From positions 62,001 through 126,000 of the forward strand of contig CAWHHZ010000011.1 in the NCBI GenBank assembly GCA_963829355.1: 64,000 bases of DNA, read 5' to 3'. The translations under genes were made by a program, and so were the position numbers. The number at the start of each line of letters is the position of its first letter. Within the stretch, counting starts at the first letter, position 1. The DNA is from CAWHHZ01 sp963829355 (lineage in GTDB: Bacteria > Acidobacteriota > Thermoanaerobaculia > Gp7-AA8 > JAHWKK01). The notes beneath the pieces are model-generated. The model had not been told where the DNA came from. It was given only the letters and a program-made list of their open reading frames with translations, and did no database searches. Shown in pieces: positions 16,738 to 24,837 of the stretch.

Positions 16738-18855
16738 ATGTCGATCCGAAGGAAAATATCCTTTCTCGCAGTGTTCGTAGCTCTCATTGTTTTAACGGCG
16801 GCCTATGCTCAGGCAGACCGCCGTCGGTCCACTAACCGCGGCCCGAGTCAGCCTGAGAAAGTTGCAGTGATTCCTACTGTTGCTGATTTCTCGACCACGC
16901 AGCTCGAGCACTACATCGGGAACGAGGCGCTTGCTTTCGTTCTCCCGGGTCTCGAGATCGAAGTGGAGTCGATCACGATTCCGGCTGACAGAAAGCCGGT
17001 CGTGGAGCTTTTTGTAAGAGATCGTTTCGGAAATGCGCTGGACCGTACGGGTCAGGCGACTCTGGGCGAGATCTCGATCAGTTTCATTCTGGCCTACTAC
17101 AACCCGGAGAATCGGGAGTATTACCCATACACGACTCGCACGGCGACCGGTGCTGAAGGCACCGCGCTTCAGGGATCAACGGACTCTCGTGGAACCTGGA
17201 CGAACCTGGAAGTTGGCCATTACGAGTACAAGTTCGGCACGACCCTGCCGGCGGACTACCCGGCCGATCTGACGCACACGCTCGGAATTTACGCGGAACG
17301 CTCGATCGACATTCCGGAGTTCGAGCTCGACAAGACGTACTATGACAACGTCATCGAGGACTTCGTTCCGGCGGGTGGAGCGGTCGACGAGACCTGGGAC
17401 AAGATCGCCGACCAGTCGTGCAACAACTGCCACGACCAGCTCGCGTTCCATGGCGGCTCGCGCCGTGAGGTGAAACTCTGCGTCCTCTGCCACACCGAGG
17501 GAACGGGAGATCCGGATTCCGGCAGCAGCGTCGACATGGAGATCATGATCCACAAGATCCACATGGGCGCAAACCTTCCGAGTGTCCAGGCTGGCGAGCC
17601 GTACCAGATCATCGGGTACCGTGGAAGCGTCCACGACTACTCTGACGTGCATTTCCCGCAGGACATCCGAAACTGCGACACCTGCCACGTCGGCCTGGAT
17701 CCAGACGCCGCGCCGAGCCAGAGCCACCTCTATTACACGGAGCCGACCATCGATGCATGCGGCTCGTGTCACGACAACATCAACTTCGTTACCGGTGAGA
17801 ACCATCCTGCCGGACCGGCAGCCGATGGAACCTGCACTACATGCCATCAGCCGGACGGAGCAGAGTTCGGCCCGTCGATTCTCGGGGCCCATACGATTCC
17901 AGCCAAGTCGAACCAGCTCGAAGGTCTGAACTACGAGATCGTCAAGGTCGAGAACGTCGAGCCGGGCGTCGCTCCGACGGCGTACTTCCGCGTCACCAAT
18001 GATGCAGGAGACGTCATCGATGGAACCACGCTCAGCCGCTTCGGTCCTCGTTACGCCGGTCCGACGACCGACTACACGACGCTCGTACTCACCGGTACGG
18101 CATCGTTCGATGCAGCGACCGGATTGACCTCGTTCACTTACTCCGAAGCTCTGCCTGAGGACGCCACGGGAACGTGGGCATTCAGTGCCGACGTCTACCG
18201 CTTCGTCGATATCATGCAGCCGGGTGGCGATGACCCGATCAACGTCCGCGAGGCAGCGTTCAACAATGTGTACTACGCGGCCATTGGCGGCGGTACTCCG
18301 GAGCCGCGACGTGACATCGTCGCGATCGAGGAATGTAACGTCTGTCACGACATGCTGGCGCTCCACGGTGGGCAGCGGCTGAACACCGAAGACTGCGTCC
18401 TTTGCCACAATCCTACTGCGACGGACGAAGAAGTGCGTCCGGCGGCGGCGGGTGAACCGCAGACGATCACGTTCAAGTTCATGATCCACCGGATCCACAA
18501 GGGAGCTGAGCTGACACGCGACTTCACCGTCTACGGCTACAGGAGCTCGGTACATAACTACAACGACGTCCACTTCCCTGGGAGGCTCTCAAGCTGTGAG
18601 AACTGCCACGTCAACAACTCCGAGCAGCTTCCGCTGCCGGCGACCGCAGAACCAGTAGTGACTCCGCGCGAGTTCTTCTCGCCGATGGGTCCCGCGGCTG
18701 CCGCATGCCTCGGCTGTCACGATTCGAAGGACGCAGCAGCTCACGCGTTCCTGAACACGGCCTTCTTCCCTGGTTCCACTGACCCCGCCGAGTCGTGCGG
18801 TGTCTGCCACGGGACGGGTGCCGAGTGGTCCGTCGACAGGGTGCATGCTGAATAG
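16738..18855 (+). CDS. OmcA/MtrC-family decaheme c-type cytochrome
   Basis: A 705-residue exported protein with ten CxxCH sites in two blocks of five (CNNCH, CVLCH, CDTCH, CGSCH, CTTCH, then CNVCH, CVLCH, CENCH, CLGCH, CGVCH) separated by beta-rich stretches, as in the pentaheme/beta-domain layout of MtrC and OmcA. It is expected to carry electrons at the outer surface. The signal peptide (about residues 1-26, ending AYAQA) has no lipobox cysteine, unlike Shewanella MtrC, so attachment would have to be through the porin partner. It is first in a three-gene operon with the MtrA-like and MtrB-like proteins and is preceded by an AGGGGAAG ribosome-binding site. Confidence 0.92.
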   Translation: MSIRRKISFLAVFVALIVLTAAYAQADRRRSTNRGPSQPEKVAVIPTVADFSTTQLEHYIGNEALAFVLPGLEIEVESITIPADRKPVVELFVRDRFGNALDRTGQATLGEISISFILAYYNPENREYYPYTTRTATGAEGTALQGSTDSRGTWTNLEVGHYEYKFGTTLPADYPADLTHTLGIYAERSIDIPEFELDKTYYDNVIEDFVPAGGAVDETWDKIADQSCNNCHDQLAFHGGSRREVKLCVLCHTEGTGDPDSGSSVDMEIMIHKIHMGANLPSVQAGEPYQIIGYRGSVHDYSDVHFPQDIRNCDTCHVGLDPDAAPSQSHLYYTEPTIDACGSCHDNINFVTGENHPAGPAADGTCTTCHQPDGAEFGPSILGAHTIPAKSNQLEGLNYEIVKVENVEPGVAPTAYFRVTNDAGDVIDGTTLSRFGPRYAGPTTDYTTLVLTGTASFDAATGLTSFTYSEALPEDATGTWAFSADVYRFVDIMQPGGDDPINVREAAFNNVYYAAIGGGTPEPRRDIVAIEECNVCHDMLALHGGQRLNTEDCVLCHNPTATDEEVRPAAAGEPQTITFKFMIHRIHKGAELTRDFTVYGYRSSVHNYNDVHFPGRLSSCENCHVNNSEQLPLPATAEPVVTPREFFSPMGPAAAACLGCHDSKDAAAHAFLNTAFFPGSTDPAESCGVCHGTGAEWSVDRVHAE

Positions 18856-18870
18856 ACGACAACTGAGCCA

Positions 18871-18892
18871 GGGGGGTCGGGAACGACCCCCC
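18871..18892 (+). promoter_or_regulatory. Intercistronic hairpin in the Mtr-like operon
   Basis: GGGGGGTCG pairs with CGACCCCCC around a GGAA loop, 15 bp after the decaheme stop codon and 38 bp before the next gene. No T-run follows. Such a hairpin can stabilise the upstream mRNA and lower expression of the downstream genes, giving more surface cytochrome than porin complex; that effect is inferred. Confidence 0.5.
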
Positions 18893-18930
18893 TTCCTCAA
18901 TCTCGTCACTCACACCGAAAGGGATGCACC

Positions 18931-19830
18931 ATGCGGATACGACCTGATGCAATGAAGACCGCTGTGATGGTTGCGGCTCTTCTGCTGTTCTCCGGTCTCG
19001 GTACCGGAACGGCCGTCGCGCAGGAAGAAGAGGTCATGAGTTGCCTGGACTGTCACGAGGTGGCGGAGACGTTTCACGCCAACCCTCACGTCCGCGGAAC
19101 GATGGTCGACGACGTCATACCGAATGACGTCTGCGAGTCGTGCCACGGCGACGGAACGGCGCACATGGAAGCAGGTGGTGATCCGGAGCTGATTTTTCAT
19201 CCGATCGGTCTCACCGGCTCCAACATGTGCCTGAGCTGCCACGACAAGTCGACCTTCTGGACCTCGAAAGCTGCGAGCGTTCACAAGAACTCAGAGAATG
19301 TAAACTGCCTCACCTGTCATGAGATTCACGAACCGGAGGCGAGCGAGACATCACTGCTCACCACCACCGAGCTCGCCTTGTGCTCTTCCTGTCACGCCAG
19401 CAACGTCGCCGAACTGCGCAACAAGCCGTTCGGACACGAAGTCGGCCGCGGCGGGATGGAGTGCTCGTCCTGCCACAATCCTCACGGACGGCGGGGCGAA
19501 GGCACGCTGAACCGCACCCACGCGGGCGAGATCGCCTGCATGGAGTGCCATGTCGACAAGCGCGGACCGTTCGTGTTCCCGCATGGCGGCAAGGAAGTCA
19601 GCAGCAACTGCATGAGCTGCCATGAGCTTCACGGCTCGAACAATCCGATGCAGTTGAAACGTGCAAACGTCTATCAGCTCTGCATCGAGTGTCATTCACC
19701 CATCGCCGGAACGACTCTCGGCTCTCAGCCGCCGTCATTCCATGACATTACGAGTCCGCGGTTCCAGAACTGCACGACTTGCCATACAGCCGTCCACGGT
19801 TCGCACCGTTCGCCGGCACTATTGAAGTAG
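18931..19830 (+). CDS. MtrA/DmsE-family decaheme c-type cytochrome
   Basis: A 299-residue exported cytochrome with a signal peptide ending near AVAQE (residue 30) and ten evenly spaced CxxCH motifs from CLDCH to CTTCH, the size and heme count of MtrA, DmsE and PioA. It should sit inside the outer-membrane barrel and pass electrons between periplasm and surface. Thirteen bases separate its stop from the barrel gene, and GAGAGGAG serves as the next ribosome-binding site. A second possible start (MKTAVMV, residue 8) would also leave a complete signal peptide. Confidence 0.93.
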   Translation: MRIRPDAMKTAVMVAALLLFSGLGTGTAVAQEEEVMSCLDCHEVAETFHANPHVRGTMVDDVIPNDVCESCHGDGTAHMEAGGDPELIFHPIGLTGSNMCLSCHDKSTFWTSKAASVHKNSENVNCLTCHEIHEPEASETSLLTTTELALCSSCHASNVAELRNKPFGHEVGRGGMECSSCHNPHGRRGEGTLNRTHAGEIACMECHVDKRGPFVFPHGGKEVSSNCMSCHELHGSNNPMQLKRANVYQLCIECHSPIAGTTLGSQPPSFHDITSPRFQNCTTCHTAVHGSHRSPALLK

Positions 19831-19843
19831 AGAGGAGAAGCCG

Positions 19844-21778
19844 ATGAAACGCAGATCCATCGCAGCAGGGCTCTCTCTACTCGCTCTCGTTTTCTCGCTC
19901 GGGGTGCAGGCGGAAGTGCCTCCTCTCGAGCTCGAACTCGGATTCCGCCTCGTCGATGTCGACGGTAACGAAGACATGTACCGGACGCAGATCGACGAGG
20001 AAGAGGGTCTCCTGCTCAAATACTTCACAATCAGATCGACCGACGAGCGTGGGTTGTTCGACTACTATCGGGTCGACGCACGCGATCTCGGCGAATCACC
20101 AGCAGGCTCACTTCGGTTCGAGGGGGGCAGGAGCGGTCTGTTCGAGACACGCCTGTTCTACCGTCGCGCCGATTCCTACAGTGCTCTGCCCGCGTATGCC
20201 AACCCGTTGCTGGGCGAGGGCATCATCCCGGGTCAGCACACTTGGGATCGCACGCGGCAGATCGCAGACTTCGACGTCGAGATCCTCGCGTTCGACCGCA
20301 TCGTGCCGTTCTTCGGATATACGTGGAGCGACTTCGATGGTCCCGGCACCACGACGTACAATTTCGGCCAGGATGAGTTCCTTCTGCGGAACGACCTGTC
20401 CGAGACGTCGAACGAGTTCAGAATCGGCGCCTCCTTCAACTACGACCGGATCTACGGTGTCGTGACGCAGGGATGGCGACGGTTTGACGGAGACGAGAAG
20501 CTGTCGCTCTCCTCCGGAGCGGGTCAGGGAAACAATCCAGGCCCGGTCGTCGGAAGCCCCATCGATGCAGACACGATCTCACGGGTGACGGAAGTCAATG
20601 TCGATACGCCGTTCACGAACATCTTCGTGACCGGCGAGATCACCGACAGTCTCCGTCTGATCGGAAAGTTCGTTCAGACCAATGCCGATTCCGATGTGAT
20701 GGGTGATGAGACCGCCTCGGGAGAGTTCGCCTCGTTTGCCAACCGGATCTTTTTCGGCGGGCTGACCGAGAGCGTCGATTCCGATGCCTCGAGCGACATG
20801 ACCATCCGAGGGATTCAGGGTGAATGGCTGCTCAACGACCGGTTTACCGTCACGGCGGGATTCGACCGCGAAGAGCGTGACATGGAGGGTTCTGGACTGA
20901 TCCGGACGCTCTACATGAACACGATGACGTTCGGGGGAATCGAACGCGACGATCTCGAGCTGATACTCAGCTCCGAGAACCGTCTCGAGCGGGGAGAAGA
21001 TACGCTCGACGTGCAGGTGACGGCAACGCAACTCGGCCCCTTTGCCGCGTTTGCCCGGTACGCCCGGACTGATCAGGAAGTCAGAATGAGTCCGGATGTC
21101 TCGGAGATCGTGGTTCCTGGCAGTCAGAGCGGCCTGTTCGAGCGAAGCATCGATACTCTCGAAGTGGGAGGCAGCTACTCGATGGCCGGCTTCTCCGCGA
21201 GCGCATCTCTTCGTTCCGATGACGCGGACGATCCGGTGTTCCGGACCGACTATCTCGAGCGTGATCGCATTCGCGCACGCCTCGCGTACGACGGACCCGG
21301 GAACCGGTTTGGCGTTTCTGTGACCGGATCGACCACCGATCAGTCCAACGACGATCCGACGTTTGCGTACGACAGCCAGATCGATTCGATGACCGCCAAC
21401 GTATGGGTCGCGATCGTGGAGGCCTTCAGGGTCTGGGCATCAGCCTCGACCTTCGACGCCGAGAGCACCATGCTCGTCCGCAACCCGGTCAACTTCAACG
21501 TCGTTACATCGTTCCATGAGGAAGATGGTGAAGCAATCGAAGGTGGTTTCACCGCGATTGTGGATGCCTTCCGCCTCGACGCTGGCTATTCGACTTTCGA
21601 GAACGACGGTACACGACCGTTCGACATCGATCGTCTGAATGCCCGTCTCGCCTACGCCATCAATGCAGCATTCGGTGTCGCAGTCGAATGGGAGAACGAC
21701 GAGTACAACGAAACGGACAACCTGTTCGCCGATTACGATGCAACGAGAATCGGCCTGTTCCTCCGCTGGACGCCGTAA
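19844..21778 (+). CDS. MtrB/PioB-type outer-membrane beta-barrel
   Basis: A 644-residue protein with a signal peptide (residues 1-23, cleavage after VQA) and many alternating amphipathic strands with acidic loops. It ends in the barrel-type terminal strand RIGLFLRWTP. Its place directly after an MtrA-like decaheme gene identifies it as the porin sheath of the conduit. I see no CXXC near the N-terminus, a motif noted in Shewanella MtrB, so it belongs to a divergent branch. It is the last gene of the operon and is followed 32 bp later by an intrinsic terminator. Confidence 0.85.
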   Translation: MKRRSIAAGLSLLALVFSLGVQAEVPPLELELGFRLVDVDGNEDMYRTQIDEEEGLLLKYFTIRSTDERGLFDYYRVDARDLGESPAGSLRFEGGRSGLFETRLFYRRADSYSALPAYANPLLGEGIIPGQHTWDRTRQIADFDVEILAFDRIVPFFGYTWSDFDGPGTTTYNFGQDEFLLRNDLSETSNEFRIGASFNYDRIYGVVTQGWRRFDGDEKLSLSSGAGQGNNPGPVVGSPIDADTISRVTEVNVDTPFTNIFVTGEITDSLRLIGKFVQTNADSDVMGDETASGEFASFANRIFFGGLTESVDSDASSDMTIRGIQGEWLLNDRFTVTAGFDREERDMEGSGLIRTLYMNTMTFGGIERDDLELILSSENRLERGEDTLDVQVTATQLGPFAAFARYARTDQEVRMSPDVSEIVVPGSQSGLFERSIDTLEVGGSYSMAGFSASASLRSDDADDPVFRTDYLERDRIRARLAYDGPGNRFGVSVTGSTTDQSNDDPTFAYDSQIDSMTANVWVAIVEAFRVWASASTFDAESTMLVRNPVNFNVVTSFHEEDGEAIEGGFTAIVDAFRLDAGYSTFENDGTRPFDIDRLNARLAYAINAAFGVAVEWENDEYNETDNLFADYDATRIGLFLRWTP

Positions 21779-21809
21779 GCACCCAGCACTGTTCCAACAC
21801 ACCGTTCGA

Positions 21810-21844
21810 CGCCGCCCCGAAAAGGGCGGCGTCTTTCGTTTTTG
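21810..21844 (+). terminator. Intrinsic terminator of the Mtr-like operon
   Basis: CGCCGCCC pairs with GGGCGGCG around CGAAAA, followed by a T-rich tract TCTTTCGTTTTT. It lies 32 bp after the barrel gene stop. Confidence 0.85.
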
Positions 21845-21865
21845 GAGCGCTGGTTGTCGCAGGGC

Positions 21866-22083
21866 GTGGACGATTGTGGACCGGGTGGACATTGGTGGAC
21901 AAAGACGTGGACGGAAGCGTGGACGAAGGCGTGGACAGAGACATGGTCTAGAGAACAGCCGACAGTCCTCGGCCTCTAAGGTCCACGCTTCTGTCCACGT
22001 CTCTGTCCACGTCTCTGTCCACGTTTCTGCCCACAAGAGTCCACCACGTCCACAAGGGTCCACCAGGTCCACGAACGTCCACA
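21866..22083. repeat. GTGGAC / GTCCAC repeat array, copy 1
   Basis: The left half holds direct repeats of GTGGAC with 3-9 bp between them (GACGTGGAC, GGCGTGGAC and similar); the right half holds the inverted form GTCCAC at the same loose spacing, including three copies of CTCTGTCCACGT. The whole array can fold into a long imperfect hairpin. A related, shorter array lies at 51246-51376. It fills most of the gap between two terminators, and I see no coding potential in it. Confidence 0.75.
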
Positions 22084-22084
22084 A

Positions 22085-22112
22085 ACAAAAAAGGCGCCCT
22101 CACGAGCGCCTT
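22085..22112 (-). terminator. Intrinsic terminator of the hyp operon
   Basis: On the minus strand AAGGCGC pairs with GCGCCTT and is followed by a run of T residues. It lies 24 bp after the crotonase stop codon and ends the hypFCDE-formyltransferase-crotonase transcript. Confidence 0.8.
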
Positions 22113-22135
22113 CTGACTTCTCTATCGACGTACGC

Positions 22136-22978
22136 CTAGTGTCCCGCAAAGACTGGTTCCCGCTTTTCGAAGAAGGCGTCGAGACCCTCGGCGAAGTCCT
22201 TGCCGTCAGCGATCCGGGTCAGGCTCTCGAGCTCGCGATCGAGGTGGAAATCGAGCCGGTCGACGCCGTCGGCCTGATTGATCAGTCTCTTTGCGACTCC
22301 GAATGCCTCGGTGGGGCCAGCGGCAAGCCGTTCTGCGATCCGCATGACCTGTCCGTCGAAGTCGCCGTGAGTGACAATTCCGGTGATCAGGCCCAGCTCG
22401 AGGGCCTGCGACGCGTCCATCCGCGGATTCAGCAGGACGATCTCCATCGCCCGGCGGAGTCCCACGAGGCGAGGCAGGAAGAACGTCGAGCTCTCCGCTC
22501 CGGTCAGCCCGGTCTTGTGGTACGCCCACTCGAACACCGAGCTCGGTCCGGCATAGACCAGATCGCACGACATCGCGAGACCGAAGCCGCCGGCGGCCGC
22601 GATTCCTTCCACCGAAGCGATGAAAGGCTTCGGCGCCCGCTTGATCTCCGAGATCGTGCTGTGAATGTACTCGAGAATCTGCTTGAAGATGTCGCCGTAC
22701 CCCGAGCGGTTCCGCTGCTCGTCACTGCTCGCAGGCTGAAGATAACCGAGCTCCTGACTGTCTCCCCCTTCCCTGATGTACTTCAGGTCGGCGCCACTGC
22801 AGAAGACCCTGGGCGAACCCTTCAGAACGACCACTCGGATCGATTCGTCGCGGGCGAATGTCAATCCCGCCTTCCGCAGATCCTGGGCGGTGTCGACGTC
22901 CAGCGAGTTGAAGCGGTCTGGACGGTCAATGGTAATGATTCCGATCGAACCATTCTGCTCTGTACGGATGAAAGACAT
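22136..22978 (-). CDS. Crotonase-fold protein, candidate HypX C-terminal half
   Basis: A 280-residue enoyl-CoA hydratase/isomerase-family protein. The CoA-binding and oxyanion segments are FCSGADL (residues 59-65) and EGIAAAGGFGLAMSC (124-138). A glutamate at 162 lies in GLTGAESSTFFLPR, where crotonases carry a catalytic acid. On its own it would be called an enoyl-CoA hydratase, but it starts 21 bp after a formyltransferase gene that is translationally coupled to hypE. HypX, which makes the CO ligand of [NiFe]-hydrogenases from formyl-tetrahydrofolate, is a fusion of exactly these two folds. I infer formyl-CoA decarbonylation as its role; fatty-acid or aromatic degradation is the alternative. 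Confidence 0.85.
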   Translation of the reverse strand: MSFIRTEQNGSIGIITIDRPDRFNSLDVDTAQDLRKAGLTFARDESIRVVVLKGSPRVFCSGADLKYIREGGDSQELGYLQPASSDEQRNRSGYGDIFKQILEYIHSTISEIKRAPKPFIASVEGIAAAGGFGLAMSCDLVYAGPSSVFEWAYHKTGLTGAESSTFFLPRLVGLRRAMEIVLLNPRMDASQALELGLITGIVTHGDFDGQVMRIAERLAAGPTEAFGVAKRLINQADGVDRLDFHLDRELESLTRIADGKDFAEGLDAFFEKREPVFAGH

Positions 22979-22999
22979 GAGAATCGCCCTTTCGTTGGG

Positions 23000-23800
23000 T
23001 CAGGCCGAGACGAGTGACAGCGCCGGTTTCCGCGTACGCGCTCCCAGACATTCGACGTCGGGAAGCGGAGTTTCGCAGCCGTCGACGAAGACACGACCGT
23101 TGATGATGAGAATCTCGAACGAGGCCCAGAGCTCGATCGCGCGGTGAAGCAGGGGGCCCCACGCAGACCTCATGACCCATGCGCGATGTGCGTGGGCATA
23201 GGCCTTGAGAATGGTCTCGTCTCCCCAGGCGAGTGCTTCCTCCGCCAAAGGGGATACAGCAAAGGCCTCGGATCGAAAGAGCACCGGCCCACAATCGAGA
23301 TCGCTGGTCACCAGATGCACGGTGGCGCGCGTCTCGGGCTCCCCCGCGAAGATTGCCTGCCTCGTCGAACGGAGGCCTTTGTAACGAGGCAGCCCGTCAT
23401 CGCCGAGGATCGTGAGATCGCTGTCGTGGACATTGATGATTCGGCCGGCCCACCGATCGAGAACAGTCGGCGTGATCTGGTACAGATAGCCGGAGAGAAT
23501 GATCAGGTCCGGCTCGAGGATCTCGAGCATGGTCGCGAGCTGCTGATCGTAGACGTGCCGGTGACGGAGATCGAACGGGTTGTATCCCCGTTCCTCGAGA
23601 TACGGCCTCAGCGGGTGGTGAACGACCGGAACGTCCCGTGACTCGAGTTCGGCCTCTTCCGCGATGCGCTCTTCGGAGCAGATCAGAGCGGTGATTTCGT
23701 AGAGCGTTCCGTGCTCGGGATCGTCGAGCAGTTCAATGACTCCCGGTGAGCGATGGGAGCTCAGGACGACGACGCGGAGAGGTTCGGTTCTCGTCAACAT
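23000..23800 (-). CDS. Formyltetrahydrofolate-dependent formyltransferase-like protein, candidate HypX N-terminal half
   Basis: A 266-residue protein of the PurN/Fmt formyltransferase fold. The catalytic triad is present as N123 and H125 (INVHDSDL) and D169 (SDLDCGPVL). A short insert around LGDDGLPRYKG replaces the usual HPSLLP loop, so the acceptor is probably not glycinamide ribonucleotide. Its ATG at 23800 overlaps the last codons of hypE, which is strong evidence for joint translation with hydrogenase maturation genes. With the crotonase gene downstream it forms a two-gene equivalent of HypX. A formyl-transfer role in some other pathway cannot be excluded. Confidence 0.85.
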   Translation of the reverse strand: MLTRTEPLRVVVLSSHRSPGVIELLDDPEHGTLYEITALICSEERIAEEAELESRDVPVVHHPLRPYLEERGYNPFDLRHRHVYDQQLATMLEILEPDLIILSGYLYQITPTVLDRWAGRIINVHDSDLTILGDDGLPRYKGLRSTRQAIFAGEPETRATVHLVTSDLDCGPVLFRSEAFAVSPLAEEALAWGDETILKAYAHAHRAWVMRSAWGPLLHRAIELWASFEILIINGRVFVDGCETPLPDVECLGARTRKPALSLVSA

Positions 23801-24837
23801 ATCCGTGGGAGTGGCTCACCGACGGGCTCGGAGAGCAGTCGTTTGCCAAAACCGGTGTCGATGATCACGGACCCGGGGCGCTGGGAGATGCACGTGCCGA
23901 TGATTGCCGCGTCGCGGCCGAGAGGGTGACGCCGGATCGCCTCGAGAACCTGATCCGCGGCTTCCGGGCTGACACCGATGAGCGCCTTTCCTTCGTTCGC
24001 GACATGAAGAGGATCGATCCCGAGGAGCTCTCCGGAAGAACGCACGGCGTCGGTCAGAGGGATCGCGCTCTCCTCGACAACAATCCCGACCCCGCTCTTG
24101 GAAGCCATCTCGTGGAGCGCGCTCGCGACGCCGCCGCGGGTGGGATCCTTCATCGCGATGATCCCGTCGGAGGTCGAGTCGAGGGCAGCGCGGATCAGGC
24201 CATTGATCGGGCCGACGTCCGAGATCAGCTCCCCCTCGAGGCCGAGGCCGTGACGGAGTGACATGATGGCGAGTCCGTGGTCGCCGACGGTGCCGGTGAC
24301 GATGATCCGGTCACCGGGGCGGAGTCCGTTGTCGCGGATGACCCGATCAGCGATGCCGACACCGGTCGTGTTGAGCACGATGCGGTCGATCTCTCCGCGG
24401 CCCATTACTTTCGTGTCGCCGGTGACGACCGTCGTCCCTGCCTCCCTGCACGCCTCGACCATCGACTGCTGGATCGTCTCGAGCTCCGAGATCGGGAAGC
24501 CCTCCTCCATGATGATTGCGCTCGTCAGGCCGAGTGGCTCGACGGCTCCCATCATCGCAAGGTCGTTGACGGTGCCGGAGATCGAGAGACGCCCGATGTC
24601 CCCGCCGGGGAAGAAGATCGGGTGGATGACGTGAGAATCGGTCGTCATGATGAGCCATTTGTCACCGACCCGAAGCACCGCGCCATCGTCCATGGCGGCG
24701 AGGCCGGTTCCTCCACCGCTGGGCTCGGAGAAACCTTTGACGAAGAGCTCCTCGATCAGCACCCGCATGGCGGGACCGCCGCCACCTTCCCGCATGCTGA
24801 CCCGTCTCTGATTGAAGGGGACGACGTCGCCGATCAT
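23794..24837 (-). CDS. hypE: Hydrogenase maturation protein HypE
   Basis: Dehydrates the carbamoyl group on its C-terminal cysteine to a cyano group, supplying the CN ligands of the Ni-Fe site. The 347 residues belong to the PurM/ThiL/SelD fold, with a glycine-rich N-terminal region and the ATP-binding segments TVNDLAMMGA and VTGDTKVM. The essential C-terminus PRIC is complete. The start at 24837 overlaps the hypD stop as ATGA (24834-24837), which decides it against a longer frame. Confidence 0.96.
   Translation of the reverse strand: MIGDVVPFNQRRVSMREGGGGPAMRVLIEELFVKGFSEPSGGGTGLAAMDDGAVLRVGDKWLIMTTDSHVIHPIFFPGGDIGRLSISGTVNDLAMMGAVEPLGLTSAIIMEEGFPISELETIQQSMVEACREAGTTVVTGDTKVMGRGEIDRIVLNTTGVGIADRVIRDNGLRPGDRIIVTGTVGDHGLAIMSLRHGLGLEGELISDVGPINGLIRAALDSTSDGIIAMKDPTRGGVASALHEMASKSGVGIVVEESAIPLTDAVRSSGELLGIDPLHVANEGKALIGVSPEAADQVLEAIRRHPLGRDAAIIGTCISQRPGSVIIDTGFGKRLLSEPVGEPLPRIC

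Noticed and set aside
17176..18573. A 465-codon open frame antisense to the decaheme cytochrome gene
   Set aside because: It is a mirror of codon bias in the real gene, has no family motif or signal, and lies over a decaheme protein with ten intact heme sites.
21866..22083. CRISPR-like array or phage attachment site
   Set aside because: The units are 6-12 bp with irregular spacing and switch orientation halfway; there is no integrase nearby.
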